Made by a program: the position numbers and the translations under genes. Positions 15,585-23,965 of a stretch of 39,926 nt of DNA are shown here, piece after piece. Each line of letters opens with the position of its first letter. Within the stretch, counting starts at the first letter, position 1. The notes beneath the pieces were generated by a model. The model was not told where the DNA came from. It saw nothing but the letters and a program-made list of their open reading frames with translations, and searched no databases. Location of the stretch: assembly GCF_011250555.1 (NCBI RefSeq), contig NZ_JAANMZ010000042.1, positions 1-39,926 on the forward strand, given 5' to 3'. The DNA is from Bacillus sp. MM2020_4. Lineage in GTDB: Bacteria; Bacillota; Bacilli; Bacillales; Cytobacillaceae.

Positions 15585-18377
15585 AGTAACTGCAACAAAG
15601 GTTTGCTTCGCTGTTGAGTATTCAAAAACTAATTCCTGCTCACCTTTTGGAATAATAAGTTTCGGCCCAGCTAACTGAACATCCTTGAGGCCTTTAGCGG
15701 AATAGAGTAGCTGGAGTGGATCACCTTCCAAATTAAGACTGCTAGTTTTAAAAATCCAAACAAAGGAATCTGACTTTCGATCGCTCATCACCACAACCAG
15801 TTCAGAGGTTTGATCTCCATCAAAGTCGTGCAGCATCGTATACATAGAAAAACCAGCCTTGAGCATACCATTGTCAGCAAATGGTGTCCGATCCAATATA
15901 GCTGGCAGTTCTAACGGCCACATTTTATTTTGGTCATAATGTAAAATTCCATTGGGATGCTGTTCGCCAAAGGTAATTGTTTCTAGAGTGCCATCCCGAT
16001 TTATTTCTACTTTTTGGTCAGGATCACCCGTGCTCCATTTTGTAAAAGAATCAAGGGTAATAGAATCGGGATCACTCGTTGTTCCTTTTTTCGTAGAGAC
16101 AGAAGTCTTACTAGTTTTTTCTGCCATAGGTGGATTGCTTTTTTCGGTAATATAATCAAGTCCAAACCAAGCTCCCCTGCCCACTCCGCCCACAATGAGG
16201 AGTGCCATTAGCAGCTTCAGCCCATTCTTTCTAAGGAATTTCACGACAGGACTGGCCGTCTCCGTTTCCACTTCATTCAGTAACCGTTTAAAGCTATTGT
16301 TTTTGATTAGGGATAATTCTTTCCTTAGGGCTTTATTCTTCCAAATCGATTTTGGATGGGTGATGAAATACGTTCGTAATGACCTTCTAAAGGTAAAGTC
16401 CTGGTCAACAAGGTGAGCATTTTTCTTTATAAAGGAAAGCAATGTTTGGTCATCACTATATTTAATCAAGTAAGCCAGAACCCCTTTATAATCCACGCCA
16501 TCACTCTCTGTATCAAAAGCAATATACAGTAACGGAATTTTCTCTATAGAAGGTCTGTCCTGTAATAATCTTTGTAGAATAACCCTAAGCTGCTCACGTG
16601 CAGAAATTGGTAACGGTTTTAAGCTGTATGAATCAGCCTGTGATGGGAAGCTAATTAATTGATATAGCGTGTTGGTGACCAGATAGTTTTCCCTCACCTT
16701 TAAATCCTTCATGTCTCTCACATTCAATTCTTTTGTAAAAATCGCCCCGAATGCTTTGATATCTGCTACTGTCAGCTCCTGCAAGCGGATCGAACGTAAT
16801 AAGGCAACCATGGCATGTGGCAGCATGTCCTGCTTTAAAAGGCGAGGGTCGATGCTAAACTTCTTCAATGCCAATACAGCATTGAATGGATTCTTTTCAG
16901 ACTCAACTGCCGCCGTAATTTTTTTTCTTAAAAGAAACATCAGTGGCTCAAGCCCCAGTAAATAGGGGGTTCCGACCAGTTTGTTTACCTCTGCTAGGAT
17001 GTCGTCCATCCGGATGTACGGTTTGAACCGTTCATCCAGATACCGTTCAAGAAGCTGCTGAGAATCGGGATGTCCAGTCAAAAACAGAATGAGAGCCTCA
17101 TGGGTAAACTTGTCCTTTTCAATCGCTTGCCATAAATGACCGTAAAGCGGATCATGTTGATAATGGATCAGTGTCTCCAAAAGAAAGGAAAGCACTACAT
17201 CCGACTGTACAAAGGCATTAATCGCGACCACTGCATGAAGATAATCAAGAGCAAAGGCCTTGTCGGAGACAAATCGTTCTTCCTTTAACAGCTGCAAAAA
17301 CAATCCTTGTAAATCAGGCTTTTCATCACCGTTTACCTGTAAAAATTTTAGCAAACTTTGCAGAAATCCGATTTTATTTTTTTCATAAAAAGGGGAGTCA
17401 GGAAAGGTTAGTGCTAGATAAATATCGGTTAACTGGTAATAGCTTGCTAATTCCAGCGTTTCCCCTTCAGCTAACCCTGTCAAGGCTCTTTCTGCAAATT
17501 CAAAAAAGTCATCCATCGGCTCTGATTCGCTAAAATGGTGCATGGCAAAGTCCAAATACTCATGCTGCTGGCCTTTCAGACTAACACCGGAAATCCGGTT
17601 ATTCGCAAAATCAAAAATGTATTGTTTTTCAATGGCACGATCCCCGCTATTTAATGTTCCCGGTTCAAAAAACATCACATGGAGATAATTCTTTGCGGCA
17701 GGTTCACTTGTAAACGTCATTGCCCCTACCTTTCGTCGGTGCGCATAGGGTAAATAAAGATAGAGTAGTTCCAGCAGCTCGAGCGCATATTTCGTATAAT
17801 CCTTTAAAGGGACATTTAGAGAAATAAACACCTTTTTCTTGCCGGAAATCGATGACATGACAGCGAATAAAAGCTGCTTGACATGATCCTCCGAAATCCC
17901 TACAGATGCTAGCCATTCCTTTTTTACAACACGGGAGTCGTACGCAAGAGCCTCCCGCTCTGGCAGGACCTTTCCGAGCGTCGTATCATAGGACGTTTGA
18001 AAGTCATTGATTTGAAACAACTTCTCTGGCTGCTTGATCCACTCCTCTTTTCGTCCGGCAGGGATGACATAGTTATGCATAAAATAGGTGCTGCGCGAAC
18101 CAGTAAAATCAGCGGGTACAAACACGGCCTGGCCGATGACAAGTTCACCGGTTTCCGGCTGAAACAGTGTCACGGCCTCAGGGTAAAGGGAGCGGTCTTT
18201 TTCCCCGTGTTCACTTAAAGCTTTAGGTGCATGATACAGACAAAACGGATGTAAATATTTTTTCACAAAGGTGTGATCAAGGCCCTCGGAAATGGCAATC
18301 GTGTCGTATCCATCGGTAGCATGAAAGATTCCGCCGCGTTCCCTTGTGTACATTTGCTGCTGAATATTCCCGCTCAC
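15579..18377 (-). CDS. GAP1-N2-type GTPase-associated protein, membrane-anchored, with FG-GAP-like end
   Basis: This 932-residue protein begins with QQMYTRERGGIF, GYDTIA and HPFCLYHAP, then RSTYFMHNYVIP, which I recognise as the GAP1-N2 pattern (GTPase-associated protein 1, N-terminal type 2). That family sits next to DO-GTPase genes in predicted prokaryotic GTPase systems. A helical middle region follows (about 250-700), then one membrane span (about 717-738) and an outside domain of about 190 residues with HDFDGDQTSELVVV near 848, resembling an FG-GAP/VCBS calcium loop. Start GTG 18377 overlaps the GTPase stop as GTGA, with AAGGGAGAAG upstream. Tight coupling suggests the GTPase and GAP1 protein work as a complex. 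The span and outside domain would tie it to the membrane. Biochemical function is not known to me. Confidence 0.75.
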   Translation of the reverse strand: MSGNIQQQMYTRERGGIFHATDGYDTIAISEGLDHTFVKKYLHPFCLYHAPKALSEHGEKDRSLYPEAVTLFQPETGELVIGQAVFVPADFTGSRSTYFMHNYVIPAGRKEEWIKQPEKLFQINDFQTSYDTTLGKVLPEREALAYDSRVVKKEWLASVGISEDHVKQLLFAVMSSISGKKKVFISLNVPLKDYTKYALELLELLYLYLPYAHRRKVGAMTFTSEPAAKNYLHVMFFEPGTLNSGDRAIEKQYIFDFANNRISGVSLKGQQHEYLDFAMHHFSESEPMDDFFEFAERALTGLAEGETLELASYYQLTDIYLALTFPDSPFYEKNKIGFLQSLLKFLQVNGDEKPDLQGLFLQLLKEERFVSDKAFALDYLHAVVAINAFVQSDVVLSFLLETLIHYQHDPLYGHLWQAIEKDKFTHEALILFLTGHPDSQQLLERYLDERFKPYIRMDDILAEVNKLVGTPYLLGLEPLMFLLRKKITAAVESEKNPFNAVLALKKFSIDPRLLKQDMLPHAMVALLRSIRLQELTVADIKAFGAIFTKELNVRDMKDLKVRENYLVTNTLYQLISFPSQADSYSLKPLPISAREQLRVILQRLLQDRPSIEKIPLLYIAFDTESDGVDYKGVLAYLIKYSDDQTLLSFIKKNAHLVDQDFTFRRSLRTYFITHPKSIWKNKALRKELSLIKNNSFKRLLNEVETETASPVVKFLRKNGLKLLMALLIVGGVGRGAWFGLDYITEKSNPPMAEKTSKTSVSTKKGTTSDPDSITLDSFTKWSTGDPDQKVEINRDGTLETITFGEQHPNGILHYDQNKMWPLELPAILDRTPFADNGMLKAGFSMYTMLHDFDGDQTSELVVVMSDRKSDSFVWIFKTSSLNLEGDPLQLLYSAKGLKDVQLAGPKLIIPKGEQELVFEYSTAKQTFVAVTK

Positions 18378-19642
18378 AGACCACTTCTCCCTTCGATATA
18401 ACCCAGCTTATAAAGCAGCCAAATGAAGGGTTCATCGACCCGAATGGGGCTAATAATGCCACTGACCTGCTGATCGACCGGGTTACTGCCGAGTGCTGAA
18501 ACGGCAAAGTAGGAGGTATCCTTAAAATAAACATCAAGGGCATTAACAAACGGTGTATCGACTTTTGCTAAAAATCTCCTGATTTCTCCATTAATATTTT
18601 CATATTCTGCTAAATTAAGGCCGCCCCGGTGGATGACATTGCGAAACACATTACTATTTGTGCTGACATATTCACCATCATCATCCTTCAAAGCATTTAA
18701 AAGATCACTCTTCGTTAAGACCACCGCCGTCGGAATATCCGTTTTACTGTTTTCCAGATGGGCAATAAAATCGCCGAACAGGGAGATCACCACTTCACGC
18801 GGTTCATCCCCTTGACCAACAATCTTCCCGGGACTTTCCCCCATTTGAAAGATCAGCTTTTCACGTATCGCACGGATCTGCATGGGGTCGACTAAGAATA
18901 GAATCCCGGCAGAATTTTTGATATGGGCGGCGTGAAGCTTAAGGTATTCTTTATCGGTCATTCCTTCTCCGGCCACATCGAAAAATACGAGTGTCAGCGG
19001 TGCTTGGTCTTCATCTTTAAAAATAAATTGAAAAATAAACGGCTCCTGCCGGTTCGATTTTTCAGTTGATTGCAAGAGGCTTCCATTTTCAAAAAGGGGA
19101 ATTTCATAGTTTACCCGGAATCGCTTGCTAATCTCATTATCAAGCGGCAGACAGGCGGCATCAAAGTTGTTGGCGGTCACGTGCTGAAGGGTGTGAATCA
19201 GCGACGTCATGTATACCGATTTTCCGACCGAGGTGGCGCCCACAATCGAAACGATGTTGCTTGGATGCTTGCCTGCCGTAATCGGCAAGTCATTATGGCA
19301 CGAAGGGCAGAGGCGATTGCGCGTCACGACTGCATATTTATCAGATACGCCCATGAGAATTCGGTCTGTGTAAAGCTTATTTTCATCGGGGATCATGGAA
19401 GGATCAATGATGGCTTCGAGTTCATCAATCGGAGCCAGTCCGAATTTCCCGCGATAGTTGTTTAACCGTTCATCTTCCTGTAATGCCAAGGCCTCATCAT
19501 CATCACGGTGATGGGCGGCACGGAAGACGACATCCTCATGATGGAATTTGGAAAAACAGTAGGGACAGACAATATCGTAAAATGGTAAACGTTCCTTTGG
19601 CGGCTGCTTTTTTTCAAATATTCGTTTTAATAATGTGAACAT
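18374..19642 (-). CDS. Zinc-ribbon TRAFAC-like GTPase (DO-GTPase2 type)
   Basis: This 422-residue cytosolic protein has a split zinc ribbon (C26-P-Y-C29 and C112-P-S-C115) followed by a P-loop GTPase domain: Walker A GATSVGKS at 135-142, Walker B FFDVAGEG (the DxxG element), and LTKSD for guanine recognition in place of NKxD. The arrangement matches the double-GTPase (DO-GTPase2) family that pairs with GAP1 proteins. It probably switches between GTP- and GDP-bound states and signals to the GAP1 partner encoded downstream with a 4-bp overlap. Start ATG 19642 has a strong AAAGGGGGC site upstream. TKSD instead of NKSD occurs in several GTPases and need not abolish specificity. Confidence 0.85.
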   Translation of the reverse strand: MFTLLKRIFEKKQPPKERLPFYDIVCPYCFSKFHHEDVVFRAAHHRDDDEALALQEDERLNNYRGKFGLAPIDELEAIIDPSMIPDENKLYTDRILMGVSDKYAVVTRNRLCPSCHNDLPITAGKHPSNIVSIVGATSVGKSVYMTSLIHTLQHVTANNFDAACLPLDNEISKRFRVNYEIPLFENGSLLQSTEKSNRQEPFIFQFIFKDEDQAPLTLVFFDVAGEGMTDKEYLKLHAAHIKNSAGILFLVDPMQIRAIREKLIFQMGESPGKIVGQGDEPREVVISLFGDFIAHLENSKTDIPTAVVLTKSDLLNALKDDDGEYVSTNSNVFRNVIHRGGLNLAEYENINGEIRRFLAKVDTPFVNALDVYFKDTSYFAVSALGSNPVDQQVSGIISPIRVDEPFIWLLYKLGYIEGRSGL

Positions 19643-19655
19643 GATTATGCCCCCT

Positions 19656-20294
19656 TTACTCAGGAATCAGCTCATAATGCTGAGCGATGTTCTTTCCCGT
19701 ACTAAAGAAAATTCTAATAAACTCATTTTTATCAATTTCAATTTCCGGTGAGACGGTTTTCCCAGCCGGGAAGTCGCGAACAAACGGATAGGCCGTGCCA
19801 TCCTCTAGCGAATTTGGCACACCGCCGCTTTTTTTGACATAGACCAGCAGCCCTTTTTCGAGTGGAAGTTCGGTATGGATGGCCATCTTTACTTTTTTAC
19901 GAGGTTGAAAGAGTTTGTTTTTATATGCAATGGAAAAATAAATCTTCGCCCGCGCCCCCATGATCGTAATCAGATTCTTTTCATCTTCCTGCCTGAAAAC
20001 AACAAGCTTTCCCTCACGTTTCTGGCAGGGAAAGATGCGGTATAACGTCCGGCCGATCGTATCTAATTTGCTTACATACCCTCGATTGATTTTATATTCC
20101 TCACGGGTGTAAAGCTTTACGTCGCGCTCAGCGATTTCATCAGCCGGCTTGAAATTGTCCGAGGCCGTTTTATAAATGTAGACAAAGTCAATTTCGTTTG
20201 ACCAGAACCAGTTCAGTCGTACCTCGGCATCTTGGATGGTTTGTTTTACATCCTTTATTTCCTGATTAGGGGAAGAAATAGGTTCCCAATTCAC
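19656..20294 (-). CDS. Small beta-rich protein of the GTPase unit
   Basis: This protein of about 212 residues has no membrane span or signal peptide and a strong alternating beta pattern. The opening VRLNWFWSNEIDFVYIYK resembles the first strands of a fibronectin type III-like fold, with later strands such as KIYFSIAYKN and EIEIDKNEFIRIFF. I know similar unnamed proteins next to DO-GTPase/GAP1 genes, where a beta-sandwich adaptor role is plausible, but I cannot name a function. GTG 20294 is preferred over TTG 20300 because GGGTGA then sits six bases upstream instead of touching the start. It lies 13 bp before the GTPase gene. Confidence 0.65.
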   Translation of the reverse strand: MNWEPISSPNQEIKDVKQTIQDAEVRLNWFWSNEIDFVYIYKTASDNFKPADEIAERDVKLYTREEYKINRGYVSKLDTIGRTLYRIFPCQKREGKLVVFRQEDEKNLITIMGARAKIYFSIAYKNKLFQPRKKVKMAIHTELPLEKGLLVYVKKSGGVPNSLEDGTAYPFVRDFPAGKTVSPEIEIDKNEFIRIFFSTGKNIAQHYELIPE

Positions 20295-20327
20295 CTGCAA
20301 TCACCCACAATCTATTAAAATCCTTTG

Positions 20328-21569
20328 CTAAAACGATCTGAAAAAATCAGTTCCAGTCGGCTGCCGACCTGTTGTACCGGAGAATTTTTCACGAATCGGG
20401 ATTATCATTGTTCCAAGACCGGTCAAGGCCGTTAACAGGATAGCGGCAATCAGGCGATAGGAAAAACCGGATAGGATCGCGGAGCCTTGCAAACCCATCT
20501 CGAGTACAAGCCCTGCAAAAATTCCTGAAATCAGCCCAGTCACCGCATAACTTTTTGCCAAATAACGATTATCAAAAATCATGCCAAGCGCTAAGCCAAA
20601 TAACCCGCCAATGATTGTTATGGAGACCACCCTCAAAATGGCGAGATAAAGGCTGTCTTTGAACAAACCATATCGTTCTGTCGTCAGCAGTCGATCTTGG
20701 TTTTCTAAATATATTTTTTCAAATACGTTCGGTAAATCGTTTGCCTTTTTGACATCATGGAAGGAACCGCCCGTACGTGAGGCAATTGATTTCAGGAGCC
20801 GGGCACCGTCGTTGTCTATTTTACTCATGCCAATGGTATTAATGATGATTTCCTTGTCTTGGTAGGGTTTAACGACAGCAGCAAGGTCTAGTTTACTGTA
20901 GCCATCCGAAAACAAAATCACCATTGGTTTCCTTCCTGGCATGTGGTTGTCATCCATTTCCTTTAAAGCAGTATCTAATGCTGCGGAAATATTCGTCCCC
21001 CCATCATAGTGCAATCCCCTAATTTGCACGCGGGCATCCGCGCTCTCATTGTTATCGACGATGGGGAACATCGATTTCGTGACCGCGGCTTTGTCGTTAA
21101 ACGAAATCACCGAGGCGCGGTGGCCTGGCTTCATATGGTCAATCAGTTTTGCCGCCGCCTTTAGACTTTCGTGTTTCGGATCCGTTTTATTCATGCTGTT
21201 GGAAGTATCCAGCACCATGACAATATCATCCGGCGGTTTAACCGGTGAAAAATGAAGAGAATAGAAGAATTGAAATAAAAGTCCGGCAGCAAACAGCATG
21301 ACGAGAGTGCTAGGGGTGAGGACCTTCCACGATAACCCCGAATATTCCAAACGCCAGCTGCGCCCATTCATCACCGGGTGAATGAGCTCGGCAAGCAAAC
21401 AGAAAAGGCCGAAGAGAAGGGCCAATTGCCCAAAATAGACGCCCATTAGCAGGAGATTGGGCCAGACGCCATAATAGGTGTTAATCAACCATTCACCACT
21501 AATAGCTCCGATGATTCCGGCTATGATACTACATACAAAAAAGAGAATACTAAATTTCCGGACAGGCAT
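20328..21569 (-). CDS. Six-span membrane protein with extracytoplasmic VWA domain
   Basis: This 413-residue protein has three membrane spans (about 8-26, 37-60 and 86-106), a von Willebrand A domain (about 114-280), and three C-terminal spans. The metal-ion site is complete: D121-T-S-N-S125, the TN of GGTNISAAL, and FSDGYSK. VWA domains bind protein ligands through this metal. With the basic N-terminus inside, three spans put the VWA domain outside the membrane. Start ATG 21569 follows AAGGAG. The neighbours suggest it is a receptor or assembly part of a membrane complex that includes the GTPase and tubulin-like proteins (inference). Confidence 0.85.
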   Translation of the reverse strand: MPVRKFSILFFVCSIIAGIIGAISGEWLINTYYGVWPNLLLMGVYFGQLALLFGLFCLLAELIHPVMNGRSWRLEYSGLSWKVLTPSTLVMLFAAGLLFQFFYSLHFSPVKPPDDIVMVLDTSNSMNKTDPKHESLKAAAKLIDHMKPGHRASVISFNDKAAVTKSMFPIVDNNESADARVQIRGLHYDGGTNISAALDTALKEMDDNHMPGRKPMVILFSDGYSKLDLAAVVKPYQDKEIIINTIGMSKIDNDGARLLKSIASRTGGSFHDVKKANDLPNVFEKIYLENQDRLLTTERYGLFKDSLYLAILRVVSITIIGGLFGLALGMIFDNRYLAKSYAVTGLISGIFAGLVLEMGLQGSAILSGFSYRLIAAILLTALTGLGTMIIPIREKFSGTTGRQPTGTDFFRSF

Positions 21570-21595
21570 AGTTAATGCTCCTTACAAGTTTAGTG

Positions 21596-23953
21596 CTAAA
21601 CAGATGTTTCGGCTTTACTGGCGTGAAATTCATAGCCATTTTCAGTGTAGGCCTTATAGTATTTTTCACCGTTACGATAGTACATAAGGTCCCGTAGCCG
21701 GAACCCGCCCATTAAGGTCAGTTTTTCCATCCCGCTCGATTTTTTTTCATGGGCACAGCCGACTTTATATTGTCTTGTTTCATATTCTTTTTCCAAAGCG
21801 TACTTCATGAATTTGCTATAAAAGTCCCCAAAGAAGTACTTTTCCTCATAGCGATGATCTTGGGTGTAATGAAACACCTCAATGTGGATGGAGGAATTTT
21901 CATGGAGGCGCAAATATAATTGCTTAAACAAATCCTCCTTGGATAGAATCTCCCGATTTTCATAGCGCGTCATGACATTAGCCCGCTCTAATAGCTCATC
22001 CTCAAAGCTGCGATGGAACTCCTCCTGGGTCAGCACTTCGCGATTGCAGACGAGCAACAAGCGTTCTAGGAGAGTCTTGGGATTGCCGCTTTCCAGTAAT
22101 GGCAGCAGGTTTCCGAAGAATCGCTCATCTGAGAAGAAATGTGGCCCACGTTTTTCCTTCAGCTTTGCTGTAATTTGGGCAATCACGCCTGCATAATATT
22201 CGGCAATATTTTTATCTAACACATCATCTGAATAATAGAGGCTTTCCGCAGCTGCTTGTTTCAGCAAAGACCCTACCTGGTCGATCAGCGCCACTTTCTT
22301 CCGTAAAATGGGATGATGTTCCTCCAGCACTGCCCGGTACTGCTTCAAAATGGCCTGTTTCATCTCAAGCTTCAGGATTTCGTACTTTGTACCATAAACC
22401 ACTTCGACAAAGTAGCGCACAAAGTTGGTTAAATTTTTCTTGTCCGAAAACGGCAGGTAGCTCTTGTTAAATTCACAGTGATCAACCACTTGCTGGTAGT
22501 ACTGCTCGAGACGGGCTTCTTTATCGATCCGTTCATTTTTCGTTTCGCGTTCCAATTTATTGATTTCATGCAATACACTCATGTCCGTCCCAGGTTTTTC
22601 AGAGGTCCAATGAATGGCACAAAATAACCCATATTGTTCATGGTCGATCACATTTTCGTAGAGACAGCGTTCAATATGGGCCCTCATGTTCAATCCTTGT
22701 AAATGCTCACGGAGCGGCTCCTCAAAGTTGTTATAAAAGAATAGTTGCGTCCCGCCCTCATACAGATATTCTTCCGCTTCCCTCACCGACATTCTTTTTA
22801 CCGTTTGATACGAATTCGAAACACCCATCACGCCATTCATGTCCCAGAGTTTTTCGGCAGAGGGAAGGCCTTCATGAAAGTACTTTTGAAAGGATGCCTC
22901 GGACAGCTCGAAGAGGTTGAGCACTTTTTCCCGTGGCTGTTGGCTCGCAGCGTTCATTGATTGTAAGAACTCTTTGAAAAAGTGGTGCGCCGCATGGAGG
23001 GCTATCGCTTTATTGGGCCTCGTCACTTTTGAAAAGCCGGCAGAAGCATACACAGGTTCCTGCGAGTTGCCTTTCATTCCCCGTTTAAAATCCTGGTGGT
23101 GATAGCTGTCCATTTTTTCATGATAGTCGGTAATCATCTTGCGGTTTTTTAATAAATTGAGGTTGCTGATCATTTCAACATTTTGTTGAAAGGCGTCACT
23201 GGAAATCAAGCCATCTTCATTTTTATCGCTCAATAAATACACCATGGCAAAGAGCGGGGAAGGAGGATGGCTCACAGGCAGCCTAAGGGAATCCTCGGTC
23301 AGCTGTAGCTCTTGCTCAAACGTGTATTCATCGTTTTGATAGTGATCGAGTTCTTTTAAAAAGCTAATCCCTAGGGAGGTGGAGTGGGCAAAGTTCTCGC
23401 CATCCTGTTTTTCCTTCATTAATCCGTATAAATCCACTTCGACGAGGCGGAAGGATTCCTGAAGGATGCTTTTTAGCAGCAAGGTCACTTCTTGGATGAG
23501 GACATTGGCCGGATCATCAATTCTTGTAACCACGCAAAGGTTCACTTTTTTTAGCGAGGAATATTGCTTCCCGTATTCCGCCATTCTCGATGAAAGCTTT
23601 CGAAACATCTTATTGAGTTCGATCCGTTTATTTTCGTCTTGCTGGAAGGCCTCGTGCATCCCTTTGCGCTGGTACTTGCGGTCATCGTTGTCCCCAGGTA
23701 GCTGAATGGAGAGCACATTTTCGCCACCGGTTATCGTGTCCTCGTGATAGGCGTGAAAATACAGAACGCCCGAACTGTTCTGCCATTTTTCCTCATTAAT
23801 CATCATGATGGTCTGCAGGGCATTCTTGACAAGGTCACCAAGGAATAAGAAGATAACCGGATGATTGACACTGCGCTGTTCATTTTCCGACAAGCTGATT
23901 TGTTCCAATTGGATCGAAAAGGTGTTGGCATACTTTTGTAAAAGTTCTCGCAA
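21596..23953 (-). CDS. Divergent tubulin-like paralogue without GTP-binding loops
   Basis: This is a 785-residue cytosolic protein of no family I can name with confidence. Its first 260 residues follow the tubulin-like protein encoded just upstream: HPVIFLFLGDL (31-41) aligns with NPMLVIGLGGTG; VNLCVVTRIDDPANVL (137-152) aligns with the strand ending GGTGSG; then FLKELDHYQ and FAMVYLLSDKNEDG align with ALKELDYWM and FNLCHLISGTNLEG. Both glycine-rich GTP loops are lost. I infer a pseudo-tubulin that caps, templates or copolymerises with the active one. The remaining ~500 residues are mostly helical. Start TTG 23953 is supported by AGGGGGAA six to seven bases upstream. It lies 12 bp after the tubulin-like gene. 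Confidence 0.6.
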   Translation of the reverse strand: MRELLQKYANTFSIQLEQISLSENEQRSVNHPVIFLFLGDLVKNALQTIMMINEEKWQNSSGVLYFHAYHEDTITGGENVLSIQLPGDNDDRKYQRKGMHEAFQQDENKRIELNKMFRKLSSRMAEYGKQYSSLKKVNLCVVTRIDDPANVLIQEVTLLLKSILQESFRLVEVDLYGLMKEKQDGENFAHSTSLGISFLKELDHYQNDEYTFEQELQLTEDSLRLPVSHPPSPLFAMVYLLSDKNEDGLISSDAFQQNVEMISNLNLLKNRKMITDYHEKMDSYHHQDFKRGMKGNSQEPVYASAGFSKVTRPNKAIALHAAHHFFKEFLQSMNAASQQPREKVLNLFELSEASFQKYFHEGLPSAEKLWDMNGVMGVSNSYQTVKRMSVREAEEYLYEGGTQLFFYNNFEEPLREHLQGLNMRAHIERCLYENVIDHEQYGLFCAIHWTSEKPGTDMSVLHEINKLERETKNERIDKEARLEQYYQQVVDHCEFNKSYLPFSDKKNLTNFVRYFVEVVYGTKYEILKLEMKQAILKQYRAVLEEHHPILRKKVALIDQVGSLLKQAAAESLYYSDDVLDKNIAEYYAGVIAQITAKLKEKRGPHFFSDERFFGNLLPLLESGNPKTLLERLLLVCNREVLTQEEFHRSFEDELLERANVMTRYENREILSKEDLFKQLYLRLHENSSIHIEVFHYTQDHRYEEKYFFGDFYSKFMKYALEKEYETRQYKVGCAHEKKSSGMEKLTLMGGFRLRDLMYYRNGEKYYKAYTENGYEFHASKAETSV

Positions 23954-23965
23954 AGCTGATTCCCC

